Source of the DNA: Lineus longissimus
Lineage: Eukaryota > Nemertea > Pilidiophora > Heteronemertea > Lineidae
Assembly (NCBI RefSeq): GCF_910592395.1
Contig: NC_088318.1
Coordinates: 15,316,349-15,376,348 of the forward strand
Direction: 5' to 3'
DNA length: 60,000 nucleotides
Positions 34,070 to 45,897 of the stretch are shown here, piece after piece. Numbering within the stretch: the first letter of the stretch is position 1; each line of letters begins with the position of its first letter. Below the pieces are notes generated by a model that saw nothing but the letters and a program-made list of their open reading frames with translations, did not search any database and had not been told where the DNA came from. Position numbers and translations under genes: made by a program.

Positions 34070-37000
34070 TTGTTCAAACTTCTGAGTCTTTTCATTTCTG
34101 CAATTTTTCAACTCAAAGACACAGCAAAAGCAGCACATTTTGGTGGCTGTTGAGAAGTACATGTAGGGGCATGAGTACGGGAAGACTTTCATCACAAAAC
34201 AAGATATGCGCCATATTCAATATTTTTTAACATCCAGAGCAGATGGCTATAAAGGCTACACCAAAAAATGTCAACAGAGAAAAGAATCAAGATATTATGA
34301 AAACAATTTCTTCACTTTTTTTGGTTGAAAATTGCGGTTGTTCCGAAAATATGCTGAATTGAAATATCCATGAAACTTTGGTGGTTTACAGTATTGTACA
34401 ATGCACACTCATTCCCTCCAGCCATCCTCACGAACAAAATTCTACAAACCAAACTTGCGCATTTCATGTCATTCCTTGACGTTTTATCACTACCGCCAGA
34501 AGCACCGACAAGCAATTATTTGCATTGAGAAAGCCCCATTACTGATTCCAACTGCGTACCAGGTTTTTGTACCAACATGCTCTTCCTGCCATCTCATGTC
34601 AGAGACTGCTGTCGGAAGGCGACACACCACCCGAGGAGACACAACATCAAAGCATTGTCATAATTTTTCAAACGAACTATCTGCAAGATATGGCATCTTC
34701 GAGCGAATACCTCATCGAATTTTAATGCACTCATCTAGTTAAACCCTAGAGCAGGAACAAGGGCAACAAAAACCATTTTTCCTTTACCATCATTTTCAAA
34801 TTCATAACGGTATAATCAGAGAATTACTTTTCATTTTAGTAGACCTGACACGGTGACATGTGTTTAACAGTATACCTCCCAACTTCAATGGGTAGGAGTA
34901 TACATTTTGTTAACATAATCTGATGCAATGTTGGCTAAAACTTCAAAAAGGCCCCTTACAGACACGGATCAATATAATTTTTGCACAATGCACTCTGCCT
35001 GCCATTATCTTAGACACGAAGAAAGGAGGAGAAGAGTGCTATCAAATTATTGAGGGCGCCTACATCAAATCCAAAAATGTCATCAGATCGTGATCACATC
35101 CATGTATAAAAACACATGCCTGATCATCACATTTGCCTCAGATAACATCGAGCATGATAACAGCATACTATACACTTAGATCGGATGGCTGCATGCATGA
35201 TAATTGCATTCAAAACATACATTAATGATCTAGTTGTTGCCAAAAACCTAAAAATAATTAATTTGATCGTGATGTTGGGATCGCTTGAAGAACTTGTTGA
35301 AGTGCCATCTCTGTGACTGCTATTGGGAGTTTGATGGACAAAACCGATACAGAAAAAGAACTTGATGCCATGCTGTGCTGATCAGTTTCTTCTCATCAGC
35401 ATTTAAATACAATCTTTTTCGTCACAAGACTAGTGCTTCTTCCAGGATTTGAAAAGGGCAAAGGGTAAGGGACTATTCAGACCTGAAAGAACATATAATT
35501 GTGTGGTGAAGTCAAATTTGAAAAAAATAAACCCTAAATCATTCTTTTTTGAGGAACAAAGAGGGACTTAAAAGAGCCAATAGCTTCTTAAAAGGGTTTT
35601 AAACCCTTGACAATGGGTCAGAACATCAAAAAAGGACCTTTTAATTTTGTTTTTAGGTTTGGGAGGGTGCATATTGGCCTTGAAAATATGCCTAGACAAA
35701 AACTGTTGACCTAAAAGATTATTTCCTTCTTGATAATACAACCTTATCTATTGGATTGGTTATCTGAATGATTCCTTTATTTGTCTTGATGCAGACTATT
35801 CTGCAAGCTTGCAATGGCATTGATCTGACGTTGATGCGACGTCGATGTGATGTAGCGCAAGATTTTTGTGTAAAGCTATTATTGTAATTCCAGCAATAAG
35901 GAACAGCAAAGAAATCCCATATTAACCTGACAGTTTTGATTTCAACTCAATTTCTTTTTGTATAATAAAACCCTTCCAGTCAATGAGATGGATTGAGTTT
36001 GCTTGGAAAATACTTTTATTTTACTGGGAATCAAATCCACTGCCATCTTAATTCAATTTTGTTGTTTCCTTTGAATACTAAAAATACTAAAATTCAGAAT
36101 ATGCACATTTCATCAACAATAAGGTTTCTTTAACTTAGCATCAATATGAGTCCCCAGTTCAGGTATAGTTGCCATCTCCAACCTATTGGCCAATTTATTT
36201 GGCTCAGGTCAATACCCAAGCTGATGCCGCCAGAGCAACCCAAGAAGATGAGAATTCAATTAGTCTCATTAGTACAAACATGTTGACGTCTCCTGATTCA
36301 ATAAGATGCGATTGAGGAAAAAAATCCATTCATGTTGATTAGACATATTGTATTGCCAGCTCGAGGATGAGAAATTAGGACTGATTAGCTCCATGACTGC
36401 AACTACTGAAGACGAGGCACACATCATCATTGACAGAATTCGCAATCTGCTTTTTGTACAGAACAGATTTGAGATGCCATAATGATAATTTTACAACAAA
36501 TTGGGAAATGGTTATTTCATGAAGCGATGATTTGCCATGATGAACCTTAGCATTTGTTAAAGGTTACAAGCAGGAATGATTGAAAAATCTTGTGCTATGA
36601 CAAGTTTCAGGTTGAAAGCAAAAACTACAAATTTCAATTAAAATGATGACTTATCAAAAGATGTGCTGTAAAACCATGTTTAACCTGAAATATGACCAAC
36701 AGGCAGGTGTACTATCAAGTTTACGATGATTTCATTTTATGGTTTCAAAAGATAATGTTCAAAGAAAGTGCTGGGAATGCAACAAAACAATAAGCTTAAA
36801 ATCCAAAAAACGAAAGTGCACGACTCTTTTAGACACTCTCATATCGTGTTCACTTTATCTAAAGAGAAAGGCGATTTTTGTCATCAACAACACTGGTATA
36901 ATTATTATCTTCGGAAATACCTTTTTATCCAACAATTAATTTTGAACATTTTATGACATGATATAAATTCATATTTTGTCATACCTAAATTTCCTTCAAA

Positions 37001-37754
37001 AGTTATTGTACGAGAATTTAGATCTAGAGACACCGTTGTAAGAGTCAAGTTCTTTATCACCACTCAGCAAATTCGAAGGGGGCCAGTGCGTGGGTTGGAG
37101 GGACTGGGAGGTCAAGGTCAAATCATGATGCGATGTTCTCTTCAGCTTATCCTTGCAGCCCTGGAACGGCGGTGCCGAAAGTAACTGATTCCCAATCCAT
37201 GGCTGCTTTGAATGTGTGTGTGTGCTGCAATTAGCTGTATTACCCTTGCTAACCCACCACGTACTATCCCCAGGCATAACATCCCATTAACCCATCTTAA
37301 ATTAAGATCAACCAAAACAAAATTGAGATGACTGTATAAATACAAGTTACTCTTACTGCCATACTTGTGAAAATTATATCGCTGCATCGTTTTTGCGATG
37401 AGGCAATTTTAAAGGTTTGAATTGAGTGATAAAATCAGCAATAAATTATCAAAGTCCTCGGATATTGTGACCAAGCTCTATTTCCCTGGAGCCTAGAGTG
37501 TTAATATAGGAAAGGTCTGTAACTGAAAATCAGCCCAGCATGAGTCAAGTCATTCATTGCCACAAGGTAGGCATCTTCTTCTGCCTTATATTACATATCA
37601 TGGAGCAGTGCAGGGAATTGCAGGACAAAGAGAAAAAAAACTGCTTCCTCTGATCTATGACACAACGGCAATATACCAGAGCTGAACAGGAAATGTCCAT
37701 TTGCATCTAAGGAAGGCTACCGTTACGTTGCTGATTATTAGCTCGTCTGATCAG
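34070..37754. other. no confirmed gene; two small motifs
   Basis: A 17-base palindrome (aagggttttaaaccctt) lies at 35592-35608. A short CpG-rich run at about 35825-35862 repeats tgacgttgatgc / gacgtcgatgtg roughly every 12 bases and includes the palindrome gacgtc. Frames at 34401-34742 (+) and 36996-37387 (-) have no recognisable motif. Confidence 0.45.
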
Positions 37755-37860
37755 TATTGGTGCTGCAACGATAATGACGGCATCAGACAGGAGGAGGAGG
37801 AGTCGAACGTGACACCACGGAATGAATACGCAGAAGCCTCAAAGTCGATTGGAAAGACAG
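37755..37860 (+). CDS. candidate exon in CpG-rich patch, acidic peptide
   Basis: Seven to eight CpGs cluster in about 95 bases. An acceptor-like gctcgtctgatcag ends at 37754. The frame is open through D-N-D-G-I-R-Q-E-E-E-E-S-N-V-T-P-R and on to ...SKSIGKTG. The possible donor after 37860 (agacag|gttgct) is weak; without it the frame continues to a stop at 37916. The opposite strand is also open over 125 codons (37751-38128). Not recognised. Confidence 0.22.
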
Positions 37861-38941
37861 GTTGCTTGCACATGCCTATAATTGCACTTAACTTATATAC
37901 AAGATGCCAACTTTGATTACAATAAGATAGTGACATTCGTTTTGCAAAACAGTCAGTGTCATTGATGTGAAGGGTAATACAATAATTGCATAAACTTCCA
38001 TCCCGAAATGATATCACTAGGCAACAGGCTGCCAGCAGCTCATTGTGTCTCTGGCAACAACTGATTTCCTTGATCATGCCGATAGGCAGTGCAATAGCAT
38101 TTTTACAACGTGACAACATGAATGCCAAGACAGAGTGCCTGCATTGAGTCTTAGTTGGATCATGATATCATAGGTAACATGTTATTGTCAGGGCTCAGAC
38201 AGGGCAATGAGCCAAAAGAAAAAAAAATGGAGAGAACAAAATTGACAGATTGTTCTTACACTTCTTTTGAGGGTGGGCTTATAACCCTACTATACCCTGC
38301 CACCTGTGTGAGATATGTACAATTGTCATCTGGAGGTGATCCAAACTGGATGATAGTGATAATTTGAAATGGCAACAATCAAATGACATTGTAGGAACTA
38401 CATCCTTTCACTGAAGTTTTGTCCAATGTCCCAGATGCTCAAAAGTCAAGAGTGACACACTTCAACCCAAGAGGAGAATATCATAAAGGAACCAGTTCTA
38501 ATTCAACTACAACCTTCTTATTAGGGGCAAACCCCAAGCTCTGCACTACGACCTTATACGACCGGCTAATCATCACGGAGGAATCACACAAAAAAAAGTC
38601 GTTGATCGTGATGTTATGACAGAAAATCTTTACTCCGAGTGTCTATTAGTCTGGTCACTGCTGGCGATGACATAGCTTTACCCCATCCAATTGGCAACCG
38701 CAACAAGTGAGACTTTTTACGAGCATGGCTCCATATGTGGTAAGGTTCTTTATGAAGAAAGAAGACTCATTAGTATTTTGTTCACTGGTAACAGAGTGTG
38801 ATATAATTGACGATATAGAAGAACAGGGAATTATTTGTGATGTTTTTTATTGAATTAACTTCCTGCCTAGATACAGACTCATAAACTTCCCCTTTTTTAT
38901 GAGTTGAGTGATATGAAAAGTCCATAGACTGACACCTGCAC
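37861..38941. other. no confirmed gene
   Basis: A plus frame at 38419-38619 follows a good acceptor (ttttgtccaatgtcccag) but has no donor. A catcacg/cgtgatg inverted pair lies at about 38573-38614. Nothing else was seen. Confidence 0.4.
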
Positions 38942-39130
38942 ATGAGAAATATGGCCTCTAATGATTTTGACGTACTCCGAGACTTATCTCCTTGTACATG
39001 CAAGCTTGCCTATTCAGACCGTGATACACTGATGGACGATCCTTTATTGGCAACTGTCAGCTCTCAGCTCTCATCAAATCACGCTGCTGATCTATTCATC
39101 AGTGGCGATCTCCCGATGGACATCCACTAG
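38942..39130 (+). CDS. small open frame or terminal exon, unknown protein
   Basis: The frame runs 62 codons from ATG at 38942 (in-frame TGA nine bases upstream) to TAG. It has seven CpGs in about 180 bases and a balanced, acidic composition (ASNDFDVLRDLSP; ATVSSQLSSNHAADLF). The other strand is closed in all frames here, unlike most chance frames in this window. There is no strong acceptor, so it may be a small protein, the end of a gene, or chance. Confidence 0.22.
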   Translation: MRNMASNDFDVLRDLSPCTCKLAYSDRDTLMDDPLLATVSSQLSSNHAADLFISGDLPMDIH

Positions 39131-39345
39131 CTTGTAATCTTCCCTTTGGCTCACTAAGCAACTCGGTCATGTAAATGTTTACAATAGGATTGGACAGAGC
39201 TGCTCAAACGACATATGACTGTCTGCTTGAATCACCTGAAAGGATATTTAGGATAATGCTATAATTTGGAACTCATGCATGTCACGCCAAAATGAGCATA
39301 GTAATCTCATATAGAGGAGCTGGTCAATAAGATGATGACGAAGGT

Positions 39346-39555
39346 TGGTGCAGTTTAGTTATATAGAGTGGTCAACTGAAAATTGGTCTAAGCATTTAAA
39401 TATGGACTTCCACAATAAAAGGAGGTTGATAAAATTTATCAAATCGACAATAAAGTATGGTGCACTTCTGTTATACAGAGTCAGGAGTGGTCCAACTGAT
39501 AAAAAATCTCAGCATTAAAACTTGGGCCTCCACAACAAAAGGAGGCCGATTATAT
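39346..39555. repeat. two-copy direct repeat, 112-bp period
   Basis: The motif tggtgca(g/c)tt(t/c)(a/t)gttata(t/c)agag starts at 39346 and 39458. The copies also share agcattwaa and tccacaa(t/c)aaaaggagg(t/c)(t/c)gat. The spacer lengths differ slightly. Confidence 0.8.
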
Positions 39556-39765
39556 TAGCCACTTTGAGCCCCGCAGGCAGATATTCTGAAAAAACATCAG
39601 GTTGTACATTATTCCACAAGGTTACCTTGATAAATCTTCACTAGGAAGGATCTGAGGTGCAATTTAGGAAGGGCAACCTAGAATAAGACAGATGGTTTCG
39701 ACAATTGTGCCGTGTCATAGATATAGTCTCTTGCAGATCTTCAGTTAGTTCAATTGGTATAGCTA

Positions 39766-40020
39766 TCAACTATCGTGGAAACGTGCACTATCAGCAAAGG
39801 CCAGTGTACAGAATGTTCCTTCTGGGATTTGAATTGATAAATTACCTATAGTGCAAGATTGCAGGTCTGCCATGACTGCGAAATTCAAAGTTGTTTCATC
39901 TCCATTATCCAAATCTTTGTGATACCAATCTTCCAAATTTGCCTCCGAGAAATTTTGCCAGCAAGCGTCGAGTAATCTTGGCGCCTTACATTCGTAAGCG
40001 ACGGCATGCCTTAGATCCAT
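39766..40020 (-). CDS. 84-codon open frame, or part of a SINE
   Basis: The minus-strand frame from ATG at 40020 encodes a balanced peptide (for example DACWQNFSEANLEDWYHKDL) and has CpGs near its start. In-frame TGA codons lie directly upstream of the ATG. An internal donor-like atag|gtaatt exists. Against a gene: the plus strand at 39745-39845 shows a good A-box (tagttcaattggtatagc) and a poor B-box (gggatttgaattga), as in a tRNA-headed SINE, which would make the frame incidental. I cannot settle this from sequence alone. Confidence 0.2.
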   Translation of the reverse strand: MDLRHAVAYECKAPRLLDACWQNFSEANLEDWYHKDLDNGDETTLNFAVMADLQSCTIGNLSIQIPEGTFCTLAFADSARFHDS

Positions 40021-40197
40021 TCATCATGTGGCATTAGTGACACTTTAATCACTAGTCTGTGTTTCAGTGCACGTCCCTCTGAAAATGATGCCAAACAATA
40101 TCACTGCATCAAATAATTCAAAGTGAGAAATTGAAAATTGCAAATTTCGTTTATCTTGAATCAAAATTCTGAAATCTTCAAGGGAAGGATTCTGATT

Positions 40198-40224
40198 TGA
40201 AATGTTCTAAAAAAGAACATTTCA
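40198..40224. repeat. perfect 11-bp hairpin
   Basis: Arms tgaaatgttct (40198-40208) and agaacatttca (40214-40224) with a 5-nt A loop. It lies at the edge of the dispersed repeat copy at 40236-40355. Confidence 0.85.
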
Positions 40225-40235
40225 TGTTTTTTATT

Positions 40236-40355
40236 TTGGTGGATTACGAAAGTTTGTTTTTGTTTTCCAATCAAAATTGGTTCTGCACATGCAAGTAATT
40301 CACAATATCCGTGAAAATAAAGTGCCTGCAAAAACATTGCGGTTGACAGTAGTCA
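40236..40355 (+). repeat. dispersed repeat, copy 2
   Basis: Diverged collinear copy of 11201-11325, sharing ttggtgga, aatcaaaa, cgtgaaaataaa and the following tgc-rich stretch in the same order and orientation. Confidence 0.5.
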
Positions 40356-40873
40356 CCTAAAGGCTCCTACATGTTCCTCCTGCCTATAGTGCCCCTTTAA
40401 CAGTAAGATCCATCTTGTAACCATGAAATGCACTGCTGATTCCATTATTCCACATAACGATAAGAAGCAGAACAAAGACACCACATACCCAACAAACAAA
40501 GATCAAATTTCACAATTGAATATTGGAGTTTCTACGCCCATCATCTCAACCACATGAAAACATTTCTTCAATGAGATTATTACAGGAAGTTACCAGCATC
40601 ATCCAAAACATTACTCTGTTAACCCACAGAAGATATGTGAGGTGCCTGGAGAAGGCACATATCAGGACTCTGTCAACTCACTGGAGACTCTGTAGGACAG
40701 CAAACAGAAGAGGGATCCAAATAATGTCATGATATAAAAATCTGGTTATAAAGGAAGCAACTCTCCAAATACCCAATGTCAGATTTCAAAGCTGAAAGAA
40801 CTTCAGCAGGACAGATCGCACTGGGATTTAATCACAGACTTGTCTGATGAGCAAAAACCTTTTATTTACTGCT

Positions 40874-40910
40874 CTAAGCCTTTATATACGTTTTGTATAT
40901 AAAGGCTTAG
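40874..40910. repeat. perfect 16-bp hairpin
   Basis: Arms ctaagcctttatatac (40874-40889) and its exact reverse complement (40895-40910) with a gtttt loop. An outer actgct/agcagt pair extends the stem after a gap. It could be a snap-back remnant; a structured RNA is possible but unsupported. Confidence 0.93.
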
Positions 40911-43900
40911 CTATCTGAGCAGTTCTTAATCTAATTGATAAAGATAAATCAAGAATCATATTTCAAACATTCTTAATCATTCTGTAAAACTACTGATCGT
41001 CCTTTGGTTATGTTAGACCTGAGCTCATATTTCAGCATCACTTGATGAACAAAATCCATGACTTTTATCCAAATGAAAAGGATTTAAAAAGAATTTAGAG
41101 AGGGCCCGCTTTTATCGTGGGCCTTGTCTGTGTATATAATGAAATGGTAAAGACAAATGTTTACAGCAGTTTTAAAGATAACGATTGGATCAGATGACTG
41201 AACTGAATACTGTATGAAACCTTTTTTAACCCATCATCATCTACACTCCTATGGTCCCACTTGTCCAATTGACTATGACAGTAAACCTGGAAATATCTGC
41301 ATCAATTTTATTTTACCGTTTTGTGACTAACAGTAACTTTAATTATGTTTCATAGTCACTGTTGTAATGCACTCCTTTTAGTGTATTCAGCCAAGCCAAA
41401 TCCTTATGAATTGGTGACAGTCCTATCTTCCGAGTTATTATACGTTGCGCCCCACTTACCTGCCAACTTGGCCAGATCCATCTTCAGCATGCTATTTCCC
41501 ATAACTGGGAGAGATTGGACTGGTGAGAGACAGGGAGTTTCCACATGCCGTTGGACCAGCATATGGCACCTTCAGGATTCCAAGGGCTTTCTTTGAGTTT
41601 TCCATCTCCAAGACTGGTTGCCTGCCAAAGCTTAGGAGGCCAGCCACCCCAGGTGTTGGTCCTATCCTCACAATTCCTTGCACACTGTTAAATTTCCACA
41701 ACAAATATTACAGCTATCAAAGTTATAATTGAGCGAACCTCATGTGTGTGTATTTAACATGTTTAAGCCAACAGCACAATGTCCTTAAGCAATATTCCCA
41801 AGGGAGATTACCAATAGATATATTCCATTACCAGCTAAGGCTATATCTCCGTACCCTGTCAAATCAGATTTGATCATTCCATATATACATGTAAGTCTAT
41901 GATTGGCGGTTAGAGTCCTCAGAGAGAAACAATCCCTCCAGGACACCTTGCATGTCATTCTTGTCAAAACAGCCTTGGATTCCAACAAAAAGCATTACGT
42001 TTATATATCCTTGCTGGCTTAGACCCTACCGACTGCCATGAAATACATTTAATGGGGGTCGGTATTGTCTGGCTTGCCTTAATGACCCTCTGATTAGTCC
42101 TTCAGTGTGTATATCTAGTGAGTTCTAAATCTTAACGTAAAAATGTCCAAACCCATGAACAAAAATTTGCAAGTTGCAATGATAACTAACTGTTACTCAA
42201 GCTGCCATGAGGGACGAAGAAGCTCACTTAAAGAGTCATTTGTGTCATTACCAATGATCCATACCGTGGCCACTTTACTATCAGTAAAAGCTTAGACAAC
42301 AAAGAGGCGGCTTCTGGGAGGGTTGCAGCGGCTAATCCGAGCCAAAAGCTGGGAAGCAAACTAAATGGCAAAGTTGGCCATCCCTTAGGATAAAACTAAT
42401 AGGAACTTGGTAGCCTGTTAAGAGGGGAAAAGTATTCATGGCAAGCCCTTCTTTCATTATTTATCATCAGATTTTATACTTGGCAGGCAGATCATATTCA
42501 TAGCCATGGAAATGACAACTTGACATACCAATACTGTACACCTGGAAATATTCATTGCCTGTTGATTCCATTTTTGAAATGAAATGGTCCAGGGACCATG
42601 TGCTCATCTCGTGTAATGTCATTTGCAGTGGATATGGGGAGAACAGTTGATATTCATGTGGAAGTCCCTAAAAATGTACTCCTTGAAAGCTACACACGCC
42701 TTTGTTTAATTTGACCCACATGGCAAGTATTGTGAAAATTAAATCTGTTCAATGTAATTTGACACTTCCTTTACTGTCAGCCATACTGATAAAATCCCTT
42801 CTAGTCACCCTCTGTACACTTGAAAAGTGTAGCTTTGAAAATAACCATGCTGATCTTCACCGAAAACAATCGCCACTCTCTTATCTGAAAAGTCATCCAA
42901 TATTGGTTTTGTCTCAGATTGCAGGGTTGGTTCATCAAAAACTAATAGTTTTGTAGAGGACAGCGGTCATTTTGAGACGCGTCAGCCGGCCTTGACTCTG
43001 CAACTAACATGACTAAGGGTTGATTACCAGATGTCATTGCAAAACCTTTCAAAGTAACGGTGCCTGATTTCCAATCTTTAAAAGCAATAAATATGTTTAA
43101 TGAAGAAACACAAAGGTAGAAACGCTATGTTCCCTATAAAGAAAGAAAAAATCATCTCACAATGAGATAAAGTGCATCTCAGACACCAAAAAACTCATCT
43201 TCGAGATAACTTTCGCAATGCCTTTTAATCTGACTATAAGACAGGCTGTGACAAAAAGGGTCTTATTTTGAAGACAGGTTTATCTCGCTTTTAGGTGATT
43301 GTTCTCTATGTATCTGCTAGATTGTGTTTGAGTTGTGTCTTCAAAAGGCAGCACATTTTAACTTTTAGGGCTATTTAGGTTTTGGTTCACCACAATACTA
43401 TTTTCCATCAGAAACTGTCACTTTTGTGTCTCAGATAAAACGAATTGTGGGGGTAAATACTCAAAGCTATCTGTCAACTGGGTAATGTTGGTGTTGCCAA
43501 ATGTTTGCAAATTCACTCATTTTCATTTCAGAACTGGTCTAAATACTGCATTTGCATGAAGTTCTAGAGATGACATTTCAGCAAGTTTAAGGTTCGCGTT
43601 TGCCACCCAAATTGCGAATATTCTTTGAATGAACCCACACAATTTCCTATCATGAGGCCAAGTACAACCGTTCGAAAAAGTCACACCACCTAAAGGACAA
43701 GAAATCCTTCAAGTGCCATCAACGTTCTGCGTCTCGAGACTCAAGGGCAACATAAAGTGTCAATCTATGTTAGAGAAGGTCCTTAGCAGACAACTTCATG
43801 TCAACTGTCAACCAGTGAGAAATTGAGATTCTTAAGATGTCACTAAGATGTCATAGAATTGAGAGCAAGTTCAGACAGGGGCCGTCATATAACCGCACAT

Positions 43901-45826
43901 ATGTCGAATCATAAATTTAGGAATATTTTAAGATGTCAGAAAATGATTTCAGTTTTTTTTTCCATACAAAAGATATAAACGAAGGTGAATATTTACAGGA
44001 TCCATTTCTGTAAACTGGTTAATTTTGTGGGCATCATTTTTTTCTTAAAATTAACAAGTCTTTGCCTTAATTTTTGATTTTTTAATTAAACCTCACACTG
44101 ATGAACGATGTATCTCACATCAGCCTGAAAAGCACTCTTTCAATTAAATTGCCAGCATGTGCTCGTTACTTTGACAGCAAAAAGCTCACCGAACACTTCA
44201 GAGATTTATCACAATGCGTCTGCCATTTCACCTTTTTGTGATTTCTCATGCAAACATAATTCACTAATTCAATTACGGTTTATTTCGTTCACTCCAAGGC
44301 AATCAAAGCATTTTGTTTCATCACGAGTAAAGTATACCATTTGACATAAATGTTTAACCCTCTTCTTCTTCGCGGTCGATTTACTATTTATGGCTATACC
44401 ACACAACCAGGCCTATGTCTCTTAAAAACCTTGCTGTCTTCTCCTTTTCCTACCTTGATACCCAGAGCTCAGTCTCCGATGATGCACCGTATGGCCATGT
44501 GGCCAATCTCTCAGTGTCCCAGAGTTGGCAGTTCTGGATTACATGCATATGTGTCGTACTGGTATCTTCTGGACATTGACAGTTTAACCATCTGAAATTG
44601 GATATAAAGTGCCCCACAAGTGAGCAGTTATTGTCGCTTAGACCTGCAACAATATTGCAGCAATGGGTGATCAAAATATTCCTCATTTGCAGTCATCACC
44701 GATTCTAGTGACAGGTTCCTGTAATAACAATTGCAAAAAATGCCAATTATAATAAGCAGCCCCTCACAATCAAAGTCCACTTATGAGGCTTTACTTTAAT
44801 CAAATCACCTGTTTTCATCTTGAAGACCAGACCTCTTGAAGACAATATCATACTCATAACTCTTAGGTCCATGTCTTTACATCGTATTAGATTCGAGAAT
44901 CAACCATCTGATAAGCAGACTTACAATAAAATTAGACAACAATTACCCCCACAATCATACACAATCATGGCTTTCAGTTACACCCAAAGCAAAGATGGCA
45001 TATACTTACCATTAACTACTAAGTCAGTAGTATGAGAATTAATAAGAGGCACTCGCATCAATAATGACGTGTATGACTCTCTTTCTTTTATGATTAGAGA
45101 CCTTTCATTTAGTACGTCACACAATTTCACGATTTTTCAGAACTCCCTCCTTGTGCATGTAGTCAATGGAACACTTGATGCTGTCATGCTGCATAATAGA
45201 ACACCGTGACACATTTTTTGTAGAAAACAAAATTTAACTGTTATAAAGTCTACCCTAAACCTTTGACAGAGCTGGTCACAATTTTCTACATCATGTTACA
45301 ATGCTGACTATATCAGCAAGACAAGCCTTGAAACTAACTTTGAGATCATCATTCCAGCAGAATAAAGTTATAAAACGAGTTACGACTATGCATCTGATCT
45401 GGCGTAAAATTTGCCAATAATGGCAGAGGAAATACAAGCAAGTATCAAAGGAGAGCTCACGGGAATGAAAATCAATTAAGCTGGGCTTCAGTCATATTGC
45501 TGTTTACAAGGAATTGAGAGATGGATGGATTAAATTGAGCACAGACGATGTCTGCAGTTCACGGTCATTGGCAAGGCAGGATCATCACAATCCAGGACAA
45601 ATATTTTTTCGTTGAAGGGTTTTTATAGTTAACAAATTAAATAGGTCATCACCACCTGAGTTTTGTGTAAAACAGGCCGAAGTGGCCTTAGGTTAACTCA
45701 AAAAAAAATCAGTCATATTTTTAATTAATATGTATACATTAGGTCATACAAAAAGCCCCTATTTGTGTCTGGTCGATACCCAACCTGAAATAGCCTAAGA
45801 GTCAAACTTTCCTTTTACTGACTCAC
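40911..45826. other. no confirmed gene
   Basis: A minus-strand stretch above 45010 (to about 45150) is open for some 45 codons before a strong donor (gttaatg|gtaagtat) but has no acceptor. Overlapping antiparallel frames at 41345-41732 have almost no CpG and no motif. Nothing repetitive was seen. Confidence 0.4.
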
Positions 45827-45897
45827 CATTACCCTGGGGGCAGCCATTATAGAGAAGACATTAAAAGCGGTCCAAATAACAGGAAGGCTAGGGCAAT
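45827..45897 (-). CDS. candidate small internal exon
   Basis: On the minus strand, ttcattctttgtcatccatag is an excellent 3' splice site before 45897, and gtaatg|gtgagt is a good donor at 45827. The spanning frame has two leading bases and 23 codons, ending in phase 0. A second frame encodes a hydrophobic 16-residue end (IALAFLLFGPLLMSSL) followed by a stop, so it could instead be a terminal exon with a membrane segment. Its phase fits the candidate at 49961-50144. Unrecognised. Confidence 0.25.

Noticed and set aside
41345-41732. Three overlapping frames with protein-like composition.
   Set aside because: There is almost no CpG, no paired splice sites and no recognisable motif, and two strands are open at once.
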